A DNA stretch of 64,000 nucleotides from Rariglobus sp. (lineage in GTDB: Bacteria; Verrucomicrobiota; Verrucomicrobiia; Opitutales; Opitutaceae): assembly GCA_029266495.1 (NCBI GenBank), contig JAQSWS010000004.1, positions 1 to 64,000 of the forward strand, given 5' to 3'. The number at the start of each line of letters is the position of its first letter. Within the stretch, counting starts at the first letter, position 1. The notes under the pieces were generated by a model. The model did not search any database. It was not told the DNA's origin and saw only the letters and a list, made by a program, of their open reading frames with translations. Below are positions 17,445 to 25,901 of the stretch, piece by piece. A program made the translations under genes and the position numbers.

Positions 17445-17903
17445 ATGATTTTCCGGGCCTTTCTGGGTGTTCTTTTTGCCTTCGCGATCACCGGCTGCGA
17501 ATCGGTCCGCCGCGATTTCGGCACGGGTATTCGGGAGAAATTTACGGGGCCCGCCTACCAGACGCGCAGGTTCGGCGGCGAAGCCCGGGTGATTTTTGAT
17601 GCGGCCCGCACCTCGGCCGAGCAGCTCGGCTTTCGAATCACCCGCGCCGGACCTGCTCAAGGCGTGATCGAGGGCGTGAGCGGGCTGGCCAGCGACGATC
17701 GCCTCGAAGGCAGCCGGCAGCGCACGATCAAGATCCGCGTGGAACCGGTCGTCGACGGTGGCACGGAGCTGGGGGTTCTGTTTACGGAAATCGTTGAGGA
17801 TGATTTCAGCAAAGGCGCGGGGCAGGGGACTGAGGCCACCTTGCGCAACAGCTCGCTCTACGAGGCCTTTTTCAGCAGTGTGAACCACCTCTTGATTCGC
17901 TAA
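17445..17903 (+). CDS. Small putative lipoprotein
   Basis: The 152-residue protein starts MIFRAFLGVLFAFAITGCES, a lipoprotein signal with lipobox ITGC and modified Cys18. The mature part is soluble and contains VIFDAARTSAEQLGFRITRA and VEPVVDGGTELGVLFTEI. I do not recognise the family beyond a general resemblance to small envelope lipoproteins. It starts 11 bp after aguA and is followed by 216 bp before rpsA. The upstream open frame overlaps the end of aguA and is ignored because the signal peptide begins at 17445. Confidence 0.75.
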   Translation: MIFRAFLGVLFAFAITGCESVRRDFGTGIREKFTGPAYQTRRFGGEARVIFDAARTSAEQLGFRITRAGPAQGVIEGVSGLASDDRLEGSRQRTIKIRVEPVVDGGTELGVLFTEIVEDDFSKGAGQGTEATLRNSSLYEAFFSSVNHLLIR

Positions 17904-18119
17904 CGTTACCGGCCAGCGCGACCAACTTTACCCTTGCTGTCGCCCTCTGAAATGGGCGATCTTGACCGTTCGCGGCATTTGTTTGGCTCAGGCCGGTGTC
18001 GCCGCGACGCTCTCATCGGCCCTCAACGTCAGTGTAACCATCAACCCACGGCGCCTTTACCGGCGTCATCGCGGAAGATCGGCGCTTTGGAGCACGCGGC
18101 GGTTTTTCGTTCTGTTCAC

Positions 18120-19793
18120 ATGAGTTCTGTAATGCAAGAGCTGCTCGCTCAATCCGGTTTCGATAAGCTCAAAGAGGGCGCCATCGTTTCCGCCACGATC
18201 ACCGAAATCCGTCAGAACGACGTTGTCGTCGACATCGGTGGCAAATCCGAAGGCGTCATCCCCGCCAACGAGTTCATCGACATCGGTGACCTCCAGATCG
18301 GTTCCCAAATCGACGTCTACGTCGAGAAGCTCGAAGACAAGTCCGGCGCGCCGGTCCTCTCTTACGACAAGGCCGAACAAAAGAAGAACTGGGATAACAT
18401 TCTCACCAAGTTCCCCGAGGGCTCCATCGCCGCGGGTCGCGTCAAGGCCAAGGTCAAGGGCGGCCTGATCGTTTCGATCGGCGTCGACTCCTTCCTCCCT
18501 GCCTCGCACATCGACATTCAGCCTCCCAAGAACCTCGATCAATACGTCGGCCAGACCTACGATTTCAAGGTTCTCAAAATCAATCTCGACCGGAAGAACA
18601 TCGTTCTTTCCCGCCGCGAGCTCATCGAGGAACAGCGCGCCAACAAGCGCAAGAACCTCCTCGACTCCATCCAGCCCGGCCAGGTCCGCAAGGGCGTGGT
18701 CAAGAACATCACCGACTTCGGTGCGTTCATCGACCTCGACGGCATGGACGGTCTCCTCCACATCACCGACATGTCCTGGGGTCGCATCGCTCACCCGAGC
18801 GAGATCCTCAAGCAGGGTGAAGAGATCAACGTCATGATCATCGAAGTGAACCGCGAGAAAGAGCGCGTTTCCCTCGGTCTCAAGCAGACCACCAAGAACC
18901 CTTGGGACGAGATCGAGCACAAGTTCCCCGTCGGCGCCAAGGTTCACGGCAAAGTCGTCAACCTGGTTCCCTACGGTGCGTTCATCGAGATCGAGCCCGG
19001 CGTCGAAGGCCTCGTGCACATCACCGAGATGTCCTGGACCAAGCGTATCACCAAGCCCTCCGAGCTCCTCAAGGTCGGTCAGGAATTGGACGCGGTTGTC
19101 CTCGGCATCCAGAAGGAAGACCAGAAGATCTCCCTCGGCCTCCGCCAGCTCGAGCCCAATCCGTGGGACATGGCCCGCCACAACTACCCGATCGGCGCTC
19201 GCGTGCGCGGCAAGGTTCGCAACATGACCACCTACGGCGCCTTCATCGAACTCGAAGAAGGCATCGACGGTATGGTGCACGTCTCCGACCTCAGCTGGAC
19301 CCGCAAGGTCAACCACCCGTCCGAGATCCTCAAGAAGGGCGACGAAGTGGACGCGATCGTTCTCGATGTCGATGCTTCCCAGCAGCGCATCAGCCTCGGC
19401 GTCAAGCAGCTCGCCGTCGATCCTTGGACCGACATCGACGCCTTCTTCAAGATCGGCGACGTCGTCACCGGTGTTGTTTCGAAGATCACCTCCTTCGGCG
19501 CCTTCGTGGAGCTCAAGGACGGCATCGACGGCCTCGTGCACATCTCGCAGATCAGCGAGGAGCGCATCGAGAAGGTCAAAGATGTCCTCAAGCCCGGCCA
19601 GGAAGTCACCGCCCGCGTGATCAAGATCGATCGCGAAGAGCGTCGTCTGGGTCTCTCGGTCAAGGCCGCCAACTACTCCGAGCAGCAGCTCGCCGCCGAG
19701 ACTGCCTCGTTCGAGGCCCTCAACCGCGACAGCTCCGGCGACATGATGAACCTCGGCGACATCCTCGATGCCGCCTCGGACAAGAAGGACTAA
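18120..19793 (+). CDS. rpsA: 30S ribosomal protein S1
   Basis: The 557-residue protein has six S1 RNA-binding repeats, most showing the GxVxxxxxFGAFVEL-type pattern, for example NITDFGAFIDLDGMDGLLHI, NMTTYGAFIELEEGIDGMVH and KITSFGAFVELKDGIDGLVH. S1 delivers mRNA to the 30S subunit and supports translation of leaders with weak Shine-Dalgarno sites. The ATG at 18120 (MSSVMQELLAQSGFDKL) is chosen over upstream in-frame codons because the extension is not S1-like. The 216-bp upstream region is long for this genome and may hold the promoter and an autoregulatory leader, which I cannot prove. A strong terminator follows. Confidence 0.97.
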   Translation: MSSVMQELLAQSGFDKLKEGAIVSATITEIRQNDVVVDIGGKSEGVIPANEFIDIGDLQIGSQIDVYVEKLEDKSGAPVLSYDKAEQKKNWDNILTKFPEGSIAAGRVKAKVKGGLIVSIGVDSFLPASHIDIQPPKNLDQYVGQTYDFKVLKINLDRKNIVLSRRELIEEQRANKRKNLLDSIQPGQVRKGVVKNITDFGAFIDLDGMDGLLHITDMSWGRIAHPSEILKQGEEINVMIIEVNREKERVSLGLKQTTKNPWDEIEHKFPVGAKVHGKVVNLVPYGAFIEIEPGVEGLVHITEMSWTKRITKPSELLKVGQELDAVVLGIQKEDQKISLGLRQLEPNPWDMARHNYPIGARVRGKVRNMTTYGAFIELEEGIDGMVHVSDLSWTRKVNHPSEILKKGDEVDAIVLDVDASQQRISLGVKQLAVDPWTDIDAFFKIGDVVTGVVSKITSFGAFVELKDGIDGLVHISQISEERIEKVKDVLKPGQEVTARVIKIDREERRLGLSVKAANYSEQQLAAETASFEALNRDSSGDMMNLGDILDAASDKKD

Positions 19794-19830
19794 TCTCCTT
19801 CGTTCGTCAGAGTAAGCTCACGCTTAACGC

Positions 19831-19865
19831 AAAGCGCCCGGTCGAAAGACCGGGCGCTTTTTTTG
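19831..19865 (+). terminator. rpsA terminator
   Basis: A 12-bp perfect stem (AAGCGCCCGGTC and GACCGGGCGCTT) with a GAAA loop is followed by a run of T residues. It lies about 40 bp after the rpsA stop codon. Confidence 0.93.
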
Positions 19866-19942
19866 TGCGACACGGACTTCGCCCGCAGGCAGGGATCCTG
19901 TCGTTTGCCTGGCCGGGCGATCCTGGACGGCTCATCGGTCCG

Positions 19943-19976
19943 CAAAAAAGCCGCTCCGTTTTCACGGGGCGGCTTT
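19943..19976 (-). terminator. Terminator of the sigma-factor gene
   Basis: Read on the minus strand, AAGCCGCCCCG pairs with CGGAGCGGCTT (one G-T pair) and is followed by TTTTTT. It lies 27 bp beyond the stop codon of the sigma-factor gene and faces the rpsA terminator. Confidence 0.88.
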
Positions 19977-20002
19977 GGCACACACCACAAATTACTAGAC
20001 GC

Positions 20003-21082
20003 TCAGTTTCGCTGGTCTTCGGTTCCAGCGGACTTGGCGGTGATGAATTCACGAATGACCTCGTGGCGGGCACGGACTTGCTCCTCGAGTTCAATCTCCT
20101 CGACGGTGCGCTGGTGCTCGTGGCTGGCCATCGCCTTCCGCATCTTGGAGAGCGCGATGTTCTGGAGCTGGCGCACACGTTCGCGCGTGACCTTGAACTT
20201 CGCGCCCACCTCTTCGAGGGTGAGCTCGTCGCGCCCATCGAGACCGAAACGGTATTTGATGATCTCGGCCTCACGTGGTTCGAGGGAGCCGATCATGTCA
20301 TACAGGTCGGAATTGCGGGTTTTTTCGCGCAGGGAATCGAAGGGGCTGGTGGCATTGTCGTCGCCGACGATTTCACCGAACGTGCCGGAGTCGCCATCTT
20401 CGCCGATGGGCGCATCCAGCGAAGCCGGACGGACGCTCACGGACTTGAGGTGGGCGACGCGGCTGGTCGGGACCTGAAGCTCGATGGCGATCTCCTCGTC
20501 AGTGGGTTCGCGGCCGAATTCCTCGGTGAGCTTCATGGCCGTTTTCCGCATCTTGGAGATCTTGTCGACCAAGTGAACGGGCAGGCGGATGGTCTTCGAC
20601 TGGTTGGCAAGGGCGCGTTTAATCGACTGCTTGATCCACCAGGCGGCATAGGTGGAGAGCTTGCCACCCTTGCGCGGATCAAAGCGTTCGACGGCCTTGA
20701 TAAGGCCGATGTTTCCCTCGCTGATGAGGTCGAGCAACGGAAGGCCGAAGTCCTTGTAATCCATCGCAATTTTGACGACTAGGCGCAGGTTGGCCGAGAT
20801 CATGTGATCGCGGGCGGCCTTGTCGCCCTTGCGAATGCGACGGGCGAGTTTAACCTCTTCGTCGATGGTCAGGAGGGGAGTCTTGCCGATTTCCTGCAAA
20901 TAGAGCTGCAGGTTGCTGCGATCGGCGGGAGCGTAGTCACCGGCGGTGGCAGGCTCGGATTTCTCGAGGAAAGAGGGAGGAGCGTCGAGTTCGACGACAG
21001 CAACAGCGGGGGCCTCGCGAGGGACAGGTTCGGCTTCGTCGGCATCGTTGAACTTGCGAACGGATTTCGATTTGGTGGCCAT
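20003..21082 (-). CDS. RNA polymerase sigma-70 factor, RpoD/SigA family
   Basis: The 359-residue protein contains sigma regions 1.2 to 4 and lacks region 1.1. Region 1.2 begins at DRSNLQLYLQEIGKTPLLT and region 2.1 at ISANLRLVVKIAMDYKD. Regions 2.3-2.4 are KLSTYAAWWIKQSIKRAL, and the region 4.2 helix-turn-helix is LTLEEVGAKFKVTRERVRQL. The short size and the substitution in the FSTYATWWIRQAI-type region make it either the primary factor or a closely related group-2 factor; context does not decide. The ATG at 21082 gives MATKSKSVRKFN, a basic start followed by an acidic/Pro linker. It is a single-gene transcript ending in a terminator. Confidence 0.92.
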   Translation of the reverse strand: MATKSKSVRKFNDADEAEPVPREAPAVAVVELDAPPSFLEKSEPATAGDYAPADRSNLQLYLQEIGKTPLLTIDEEVKLARRIRKGDKAARDHMISANLRLVVKIAMDYKDFGLPLLDLISEGNIGLIKAVERFDPRKGGKLSTYAAWWIKQSIKRALANQSKTIRLPVHLVDKISKMRKTAMKLTEEFGREPTDEEIAIELQVPTSRVAHLKSVSVRPASLDAPIGEDGDSGTFGEIVGDDNATSPFDSLREKTRNSDLYDMIGSLEPREAEIIKYRFGLDGRDELTLEEVGAKFKVTRERVRQLQNIALSKMRKAMASHEHQRTVEEIELEEQVRARHEVIREFITAKSAGTEDQRN

Positions 21083-21197
21083 GATGGTAAAGAAAGGGTT
21101 TGAGCGTTGAACCGTCTCCCTCGGCCATCCGAGCCAGCGACGATTATTGAATGAGACTAGGGCCAGCTGGAAACGTTCCAACTAGATAAACGGTCAA

Positions 21198-21227
21198 CTA
21201 TAAGAGGGGGAAGCCCAATTTGTCCTC
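21198..21227 (-). promoter_or_regulatory. Possible sigma-70 promoter of the sigma-factor gene
   Basis: On the minus strand AGGACA (21227-21222) and TATAGT (21203-21198) are separated by 18 bp, a fair match to the -35/-10 consensus. It lies about 115 bases upstream of the start codon. Weak evidence in a GC-rich genome. Confidence 0.35.
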
Positions 21228-21337
21228 GTGGAGGCGTGACAAGATGGCCCGTCTTCTCGTGGTTTTATGGGGCGGGTGGCGCACCCTTGTCTCATCTTGA
21301 GGCTGATCAACATCGGAAAGGTCTTTGTTCGGGGCAC

Positions 21338-21370
21338 GAAAAAGGCCGGCCCTTAAAAGGGGCCGGCCTC
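21338..21370 (-). terminator. Terminator of the IPT/TIG lipoprotein gene
   Basis: On the minus strand AGGCCGGCCCC pairs with GGGCCGGCCT around a TTTTAA loop and is followed by TTTTTC. It lies about 30 bp after the gene's stop codon. Confidence 0.88.
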
Positions 21371-21397
21371 TTGGCGAACGAACGGTGTCGTTATGGG

Positions 21398-22312
21398 TTA
21401 CTTGACCGAGACAGGGACGGCGATTTCGCTGGAGCCGAAGCCCTTAAGGAAGAGGCTGCCGGTGCCGGGTTTGCCGCCCTTGACGTCCACGGTCGCGGTG
21501 GTGCTGCCGGCGGGCACGACCACCTCAGGCATGATCACGCTGTCGGGAGCATCGGTGGTGACGTCGAGAAGGAGGCCACCGGTCGGGGCGGGGTTGGAGA
21601 GGGTGAAGGTGAGCGTCTGGGACTGGCCTTGCGAGAGGCTCAGTTCAGAAGGTGTGACCGTGAGCGCAGTCGTATCGACGCGGAACGTGCCGACGGGGGA
21701 GGTGCCATTGGCTCCGGCGATCTCGACTTTATAGTTCCGGCCCGTTTCGACGGCAGGGACGAAGAAACTGATGGAGTTGGGAGAGTCGTAAACGGTGCGG
21801 GCGGGCGTGCCATCGAACGTCACGGTATCCGCGGCAGTGAAGCCGCGGCCCAGCACGCTGACGCGGGCGCCGACCGGGCCGCGGTTGGTCTCGAGCGAGA
21901 GGACGTAACGACCGAGGATTTTGGAGCGGATGACATCGGTGAACTCTTCACGGTCGATGATGATGCCTTGGTTCTCGTATTTGTAATTCACGAGGAAGTA
22001 GTAGGCGATTTCGGCGCGGCCGGCGGGGAGCTGGTAATCGAATTCGTAGATATCGGTGCCGAGGGGGCTCTTGCGCATCTCGAAGCTCTGCCCGTCGATG
22101 ATGATGCGAACCACCAGGCTGCCGGGCACGACGTTGACCGCTTTGGGCTTAACGCGGGTGGAGATCGTGTAGATCTGCGAGGGGTTTTCGGGCAGCACGC
22201 CCGGAGTGAGATTGGTGATACCGACATCGCAGCCGGTCAGGAAAAATAGACCGACGGCGGCCCCAAGTGCGAGAGCGAGGCTTTTGGCGCGGGTAAAGCG
22301 GGTGTTTTTCAT
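21398..22312 (-). CDS. Lipoprotein with IPT/TIG-like domain
   Basis: The 304-residue protein begins with a lipoprotein signal ending FFLTGC (lipobox LTGC, Cys28). An Ig-like N-terminal region follows. An IPT/TIG-type segment at about residues 145-225 contains GPVGARVSVLGRGFTAADTV, then SISFFVPAVETGRNYKVEI. A last Ig-like segment contains LTVTPSELSLSQGQSQTLTF. These are protein- or glycan-binding folds found at the cell surface. The frame stays open for more than 400 codons upstream, but that part is antisense to hemW; the signal peptide fixes the start at 22312. It diverges from hemW with 57 bp between starts. Confidence 0.82.
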   Translation of the reverse strand: MKNTRFTRAKSLALALGAAVGLFFLTGCDVGITNLTPGVLPENPSQIYTISTRVKPKAVNVVPGSLVVRIIIDGQSFEMRKSPLGTDIYEFDYQLPAGRAEIAYYFLVNYKYENQGIIIDREEFTDVIRSKILGRYVLSLETNRGPVGARVSVLGRGFTAADTVTFDGTPARTVYDSPNSISFFVPAVETGRNYKVEIAGANGTSPVGTFRVDTTALTVTPSELSLSQGQSQTLTFTLSNPAPTGGLLLDVTTDAPDSVIMPEVVVPAGSTTATVDVKGGKPGTGSLFLKGFGSSEIAVPVSVK

Positions 22313-22369
22313 TGGGATTTTCTGATTTAAAAGTCGGTGGATACGCAACAGAAACACCCCATCTTGGCA

Positions 22370-23557
22370 ATGAGCGAAATGAATTCCACGGTCGGCGAGG
22401 GGGACCGGCACGGTCCGCTGGGCCTTTATGTGCATGTGCCTTTTTGCGCGTCGACGTGTGATTTTTGCGCGTTTTACCAGACCACTCCGACGGCGGACGG
22501 GATATCCCGGTATATGCAGGCGATGGCTGACGAGGCGGCGTTGATCCCTTGGGCAGGACGCCGGGTTGAAACGGTGTTTTGGGGTGGCGGGACGCCGGGT
22601 TTGCTCTCGCCGAAGGACATCCGGCGGCTGGGGGAAATCGTGCGTGAGCGGCTGGGCGGTGGTCCGCGGGAATGGACCGTGGAGATGGCGCCGGCCTCGG
22701 TGACCGAGGCACGCCTGGAGGCGCTCAAGGAGATCGGTGTGACCCGCATTTCCATGGGCGCGCAATCGTTCCAGCCGGCATTGCTTGACGGGTTGGGGAG
22801 GCAGCACACCCGGGAGCAGATTTTTCGCGCTTACGAGCGCATCCGCGCGGCGAATTTTGAAAGTGTGAACATCGATATGATGTTTGCCCTGCCGGGGCAG
22901 GATGAGGCGGCATGGCTGACGGATCTGGGCGAGGCGCTCGCACTGGCGCCTGATCATCTTTCGACCTACTGCCTCACGTTTGAGGAGGATACCAAGCTGT
23001 GGGTGAAGTTGTCCAAGGGGCAGGTGAAGCTGGACGTCGAGCACGAGGCGCGGCTTTACGAAACCACCTGGGAGCGGCTGGGGGCCGCGGGTTACGCCCA
23101 ATACGAGGTGTCCAACTTTGCCCTCCCCGGCCACGAATGTCTCCATAACCTGAATACGTGGCGGATGCACGAATGGGCGGGACTCGGCCCGTCGGCCGCC
23201 TCGCAGCACGCGGGATGGCGGGGGGGGAATGTGGCGGACCTCGGGCAATGGCAGGCGAACATCGCCCGCGGCGACCGCGTGACCGAGGACCGCGTGGCGC
23301 TGACGCCGGCGTTGCTGGCGGAGGATGCCTTGATTTTTGGCGTGCGCATGAATGCGGGCGCCGACCTGGCGGAACTGCGCGGACGGTTTCCCTCGGCACC
23401 CTGGGAGGCGGTGAAGGTGGAGATTGCCCGATTGGCCGATGCGGGCGTGGCAGAGGTGCGGAACGGGCATTTGCGCCTGACCCCGCGTGGCCGAATCATC
23501 GCGGATACCGTGGGCGCGGAATTGATGCAGGCGTTCTCCGAGGCCACGGCCACCTGA
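22370..23557 (+). CDS. hemW: Radical SAM protein HemW-like (coproporphyrinogen III oxidase-like)
   Basis: The 395-residue protein carries the radical-SAM cluster motif in YVHVPFCASTCDFCAFY, with Cys26, Cys30 and Cys33. The spacing C-x3-C-x2-C fits HemN/HemW proteins. Further family segments are ETVFWGGGTPGLLSP and SVNIDMMFALPGQDEAAW. HemW proteins bind haem and act as haem chaperones; they are not the coproporphyrinogen dehydrogenase itself. The ATG at 22370 is preferred to a GTG 33 bases upstream because it leaves the usual short N-terminus. The next gene starts 87 bp downstream on the same strand. Confidence 0.9.
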   Translation: MSEMNSTVGEGDRHGPLGLYVHVPFCASTCDFCAFYQTTPTADGISRYMQAMADEAALIPWAGRRVETVFWGGGTPGLLSPKDIRRLGEIVRERLGGGPREWTVEMAPASVTEARLEALKEIGVTRISMGAQSFQPALLDGLGRQHTREQIFRAYERIRAANFESVNIDMMFALPGQDEAAWLTDLGEALALAPDHLSTYCLTFEEDTKLWVKLSKGQVKLDVEHEARLYETTWERLGAAGYAQYEVSNFALPGHECLHNLNTWRMHEWAGLGPSAASQHAGWRGGNVADLGQWQANIARGDRVTEDRVALTPALLAEDALIFGVRMNAGADLAELRGRFPSAPWEAVKVEIARLADAGVAEVRNGHLRLTPRGRIIADTVGAELMQAFSEATAT

Positions 23558-23644
23558 GCCGCGAGGCTCGGTCCTTGCCAACGAGGCGTGTCCTTCGCAT
23601 TGATGGGCGCCTGCGATTTTCTGTCCGCGATTTTTCTATTTTTT

Positions 23645-24154
23645 ATGAAACACCCCCTGATTTCCTGCCTTTTTATCTCCGTTGTGGCCGCTTTTGTCGC
23701 GGTCGTCGGATGCAACACCTCGACGAAGAAAAAAGACCACGCCACGACGGTGGCGCGTTTCTTCCTCGAGGCCAGCGAGGGTGACGCATTTGCATCGGTG
23801 ACGTTGCCGGTGAGCGGCGTTAAAATTGCGATCAACAACAAGCCGGTGATCACCGAGTATGATTTTACAGGCGTGCAGCTGGCTGAATCCGATCTCGGCA
23901 AGTTCCTTGTTTTCAGCCTGACGGGAGATGCCGCGAGGGATGTTTACCGCGTCACCGGCACCAACCAAGGCAAGCGCCTCGTGCTGTTTATCAACGACAA
24001 GCCGGTGGGAGCGCGGATCATCGACAAGGTGTTCAACACGGGGGCCATCTCCGTGTTTGCGGCCATTCCCGAGGAATTGCTGCCCGAACTCACGAAGAAT
24101 CTGAACGCCACGTCAGCGGACATTCAGGAGCAACTCGAAAAGGCAAAGAAGTAA
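23645..24154 (+). CDS. Putative lipoprotein
   Basis: The 169-residue protein starts MKHPLISCLFISVVAAFVAV and reaches a lipobox VVGC with Cys23. The mature part contains HATTVARFFLEASEGDAFAS and FLVFSLTGDAARDVYRV, and ends with a helical tail. The small domain around LVLFINDKPVGARIID resembles the domain of SecD-type or preprotein-translocase-associated proteins, but that is too weak for a call. Its stop codon directly abuts the GTG start of the M23 peptidase gene, suggesting translational coupling and a shared envelope role. Confidence 0.75.
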   Translation: MKHPLISCLFISVVAAFVAVVGCNTSTKKKDHATTVARFFLEASEGDAFASVTLPVSGVKIAINNKPVITEYDFTGVQLAESDLGKFLVFSLTGDAARDVYRVTGTNQGKRLVLFINDKPVGARIIDKVFNTGAISVFAAIPEELLPELTKNLNATSADIQEQLEKAKK

Positions 24155-25174
24155 GTGAACGGTCGCAGTTTCAGTTGGATCGGACTGCTGCTATTCCCGG
24201 CGGTGCTTGCGGCGGGTCCCCGCATTGAGCTGGTGTGGCCGACGCCGAACACCGCGTATATCGAAGGCAAGCCGCGTGATGCCTACCTGCAGCCGACGGT
24301 GTCCGGCGAGGTCGAATCGGGGCTGTTTGGCTGTGTGCGAAGCAGTGGTGCGCAATTCCACGAAGGGCTGGACTTGAAACCGGTTTCACGGGACCGGAAA
24401 GGCGAGCCCACCGATGAGGTGTTTGCGACGATGACAGGCGTGGTGAGGCATGTGAACCTGCGCGCGGGCGAGAGCAGCTACGGGCGTTATGTGGTCATCG
24501 AGCACCCCGACCTGAAGCCGGCGGTCTACACGCTTTATGCGCATTTGAGTGCGGTCGCCGCCGGCTTGAAGGCGGGTGATCCGGTCGCGCGCGGGCAGGT
24601 CATTGCCACGATGGGACGGTCGGCCGGAGGATATGCGATTCCCAAGGACCGCGCGCATCTGCATTACGAGATCGGGCTGGTGGCGACGCGCCGGTTTCAG
24701 TCCTGGTATGACTGGAAAAAATTCGGCAGCGCGAACGAACAAGGGCTCTACAACGGCATGAACCTGATGGGCGTGGACGCGCTGGATTTTTTCAACCGGT
24801 TCCGTGCGCGGCAGGTGAATAATTTCGAGGAGTATTTTGCGCAGCTGCCCGCGGTCGCCCGGGTGCATATCGCCACCAGCCAGGTGCCTGATTTTGTGCA
24901 ACGTTACCCGGAGCTGCTTACGGCGGAAGTGCCGGCGGCCGGGGTGTCCGGCTGGGCGATCAAGATCAACGCGACGGGCCTGCCGTTCTCGTGGACCCCG
25001 TTGACGGCGGCGGAAGTGATCGGGTTCCGCGCGAACGAGGTCCGGTTGTCCGAGGTGGATGCGGACGCGCTGAAACGGTTTCGCTGCAAGTCCATCGCGG
25101 TGTCACGACGCGGCGAATACACGGCGGGCCGCGACTTGGAAACGATGCTGCAGCTGGTGTTCGGGCTGCGGTAA
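24155..25174 (+). CDS. M23 family peptidase (LytM/murein DD-endopeptidase type)
   Basis: The 339-residue protein has a short signal peptide (SWIGLLLFPAVLAAGP) and an M23 domain over about residues 55-185. Metal ligands are visible in FHEGLDLK (HxxxD) and in AHLHYEIG (HxH); GVVRHVNLRAGESSYGRYVV and YTLYAHLSAVAAGLKAGD are typical. The C-terminal 150 residues are an extra domain of unknown role. Such enzymes cut peptidoglycan cross-links or act as regulators of amidases, in the periplasm. The start is a GTG immediately after the stop of the upstream lipoprotein gene. Confidence 0.9.
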   Translation: MNGRSFSWIGLLLFPAVLAAGPRIELVWPTPNTAYIEGKPRDAYLQPTVSGEVESGLFGCVRSSGAQFHEGLDLKPVSRDRKGEPTDEVFATMTGVVRHVNLRAGESSYGRYVVIEHPDLKPAVYTLYAHLSAVAAGLKAGDPVARGQVIATMGRSAGGYAIPKDRAHLHYEIGLVATRRFQSWYDWKKFGSANEQGLYNGMNLMGVDALDFFNRFRARQVNNFEEYFAQLPAVARVHIATSQVPDFVQRYPELLTAEVPAAGVSGWAIKINATGLPFSWTPLTAAEVIGFRANEVRLSEVDADALKRFRCKSIAVSRRGEYTAGRDLETMLQLVFGLR

Positions 25175-25178
25175 GCGC

Positions 25179-25898
25179 TTATCGAAAATCCGTCCAGTCA
25201 TAGATCGCGGCAACACCGTCGATCGTGGCTTCTACTCCGCTGCGATGACGGCTGCGGTTAAAGTGCAGGACGCGCATGCCCAGCTGACGGGCGGGTCGCA
25301 CGTCGAGATCATTACGATCGCCAATATACAGAACCCGACGGGCGTCCGTGACTGATAACCTCGCCTGTGCGAAGGCGTGATGAAAAATCCGGTGGTTTGG
25401 CTTTCTGTAGCCGAACTCAGCGCTGTCCACGACGAAGCGGAAATGGGATCGCATGCCGAAGCGCTCAAGATAGCTCTCTGGGCGTCGTGGCAGGAAAAAA
25501 TTTGAGACAACGCCGGTGGGCTTACGGGCTGACCAATAGGTCAGCATCTCACTCGCTCCCGGAGTTGGGCGGATCATGCGATGGTATTCTTCCTCCCACC
25601 GCTCTTGCATGCGAGAAACGGCGTGGGCGATTTCACCGACTTTGTGATGATGCGAGGTTAAGCTCAGTGCATGCGTGAGTCGCTCGGGTAACAGGGTCTC
25701 CCGACCGTCCTGGCGAAACGCACGAGCATGTGCGTAGGCGGCGACGAACGCGGCCGACGATACGAAAAAACCAAGTTCCACGGCTAGCGAAGGAAGTGAA
25801 CCTAGTCCGGATTCATCGCCGTGCTCATCGAAATCGTCGATGAGCGTGTTAAAACAATCGAAGAAGATCCAATCGAAGTCTTCGATGTTGATTTTCAT
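25179..25898 (-). CDS. HAD-family hydrolase
   Basis: The 239-residue protein has HAD motif I FFDCFNTLID with nucleophile Asp14, motif II near GVVSNFFLP, a Lys in FGYRKPNHRIF and motif III IGDRNDLDVRPARQLGM. The second Asp of the usual DxD is Phe, as in some haloacid-dehalogenase-like members; a helical cap domain lies between motifs I and II. It probably acts on a small organic or phosphorylated substrate that cannot be named. It begins three bases after nadA on the same strand, so it is likely cotranscribed with it. Confidence 0.85.
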   Translation of the reverse strand: MKINIEDFDWIFFDCFNTLIDDFDEHGDESGLGSLPSLAVELGFFVSSAAFVAAYAHARAFRQDGRETLLPERLTHALSLTSHHHKVGEIAHAVSRMQERWEEEYHRMIRPTPGASEMLTYWSARKPTGVVSNFFLPRRPESYLERFGMRSHFRFVVDSAEFGYRKPNHRIFHHAFAQARLSVTDARRVLYIGDRNDLDVRPARQLGMRVLHFNRSRHRSGVEATIDGVAAIYDWTDFR

Positions 25899-25901
25899 CG
25901 G

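Larger units (their letters stand above)
21083..21397. other. Intergenic region upstream of the sigma-factor gene
   Basis: These 315 bases hold no convincing gene. They contain the presumed leader and promoter of the sigma-factor gene (minus strand) and the terminator of the IPT/TIG lipoprotein gene at 21338-21370. Nothing else was recognised. Confidence 0.7.

Noticed and set aside
17904-18119. A possible regulatory RNA leader upstream of rpsA
   Set aside because: The leader is long, but I could not draw a defined fold from the sequence alone.
21398-23581. A 727-codon minus-strand frame covering the IPT/TIG lipoprotein and the hemW region
   Set aside because: Only the last 304 codons, from the lipoprotein signal at 22312, look like protein. 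The rest is antisense to hemW, which has clear radical-SAM motifs.
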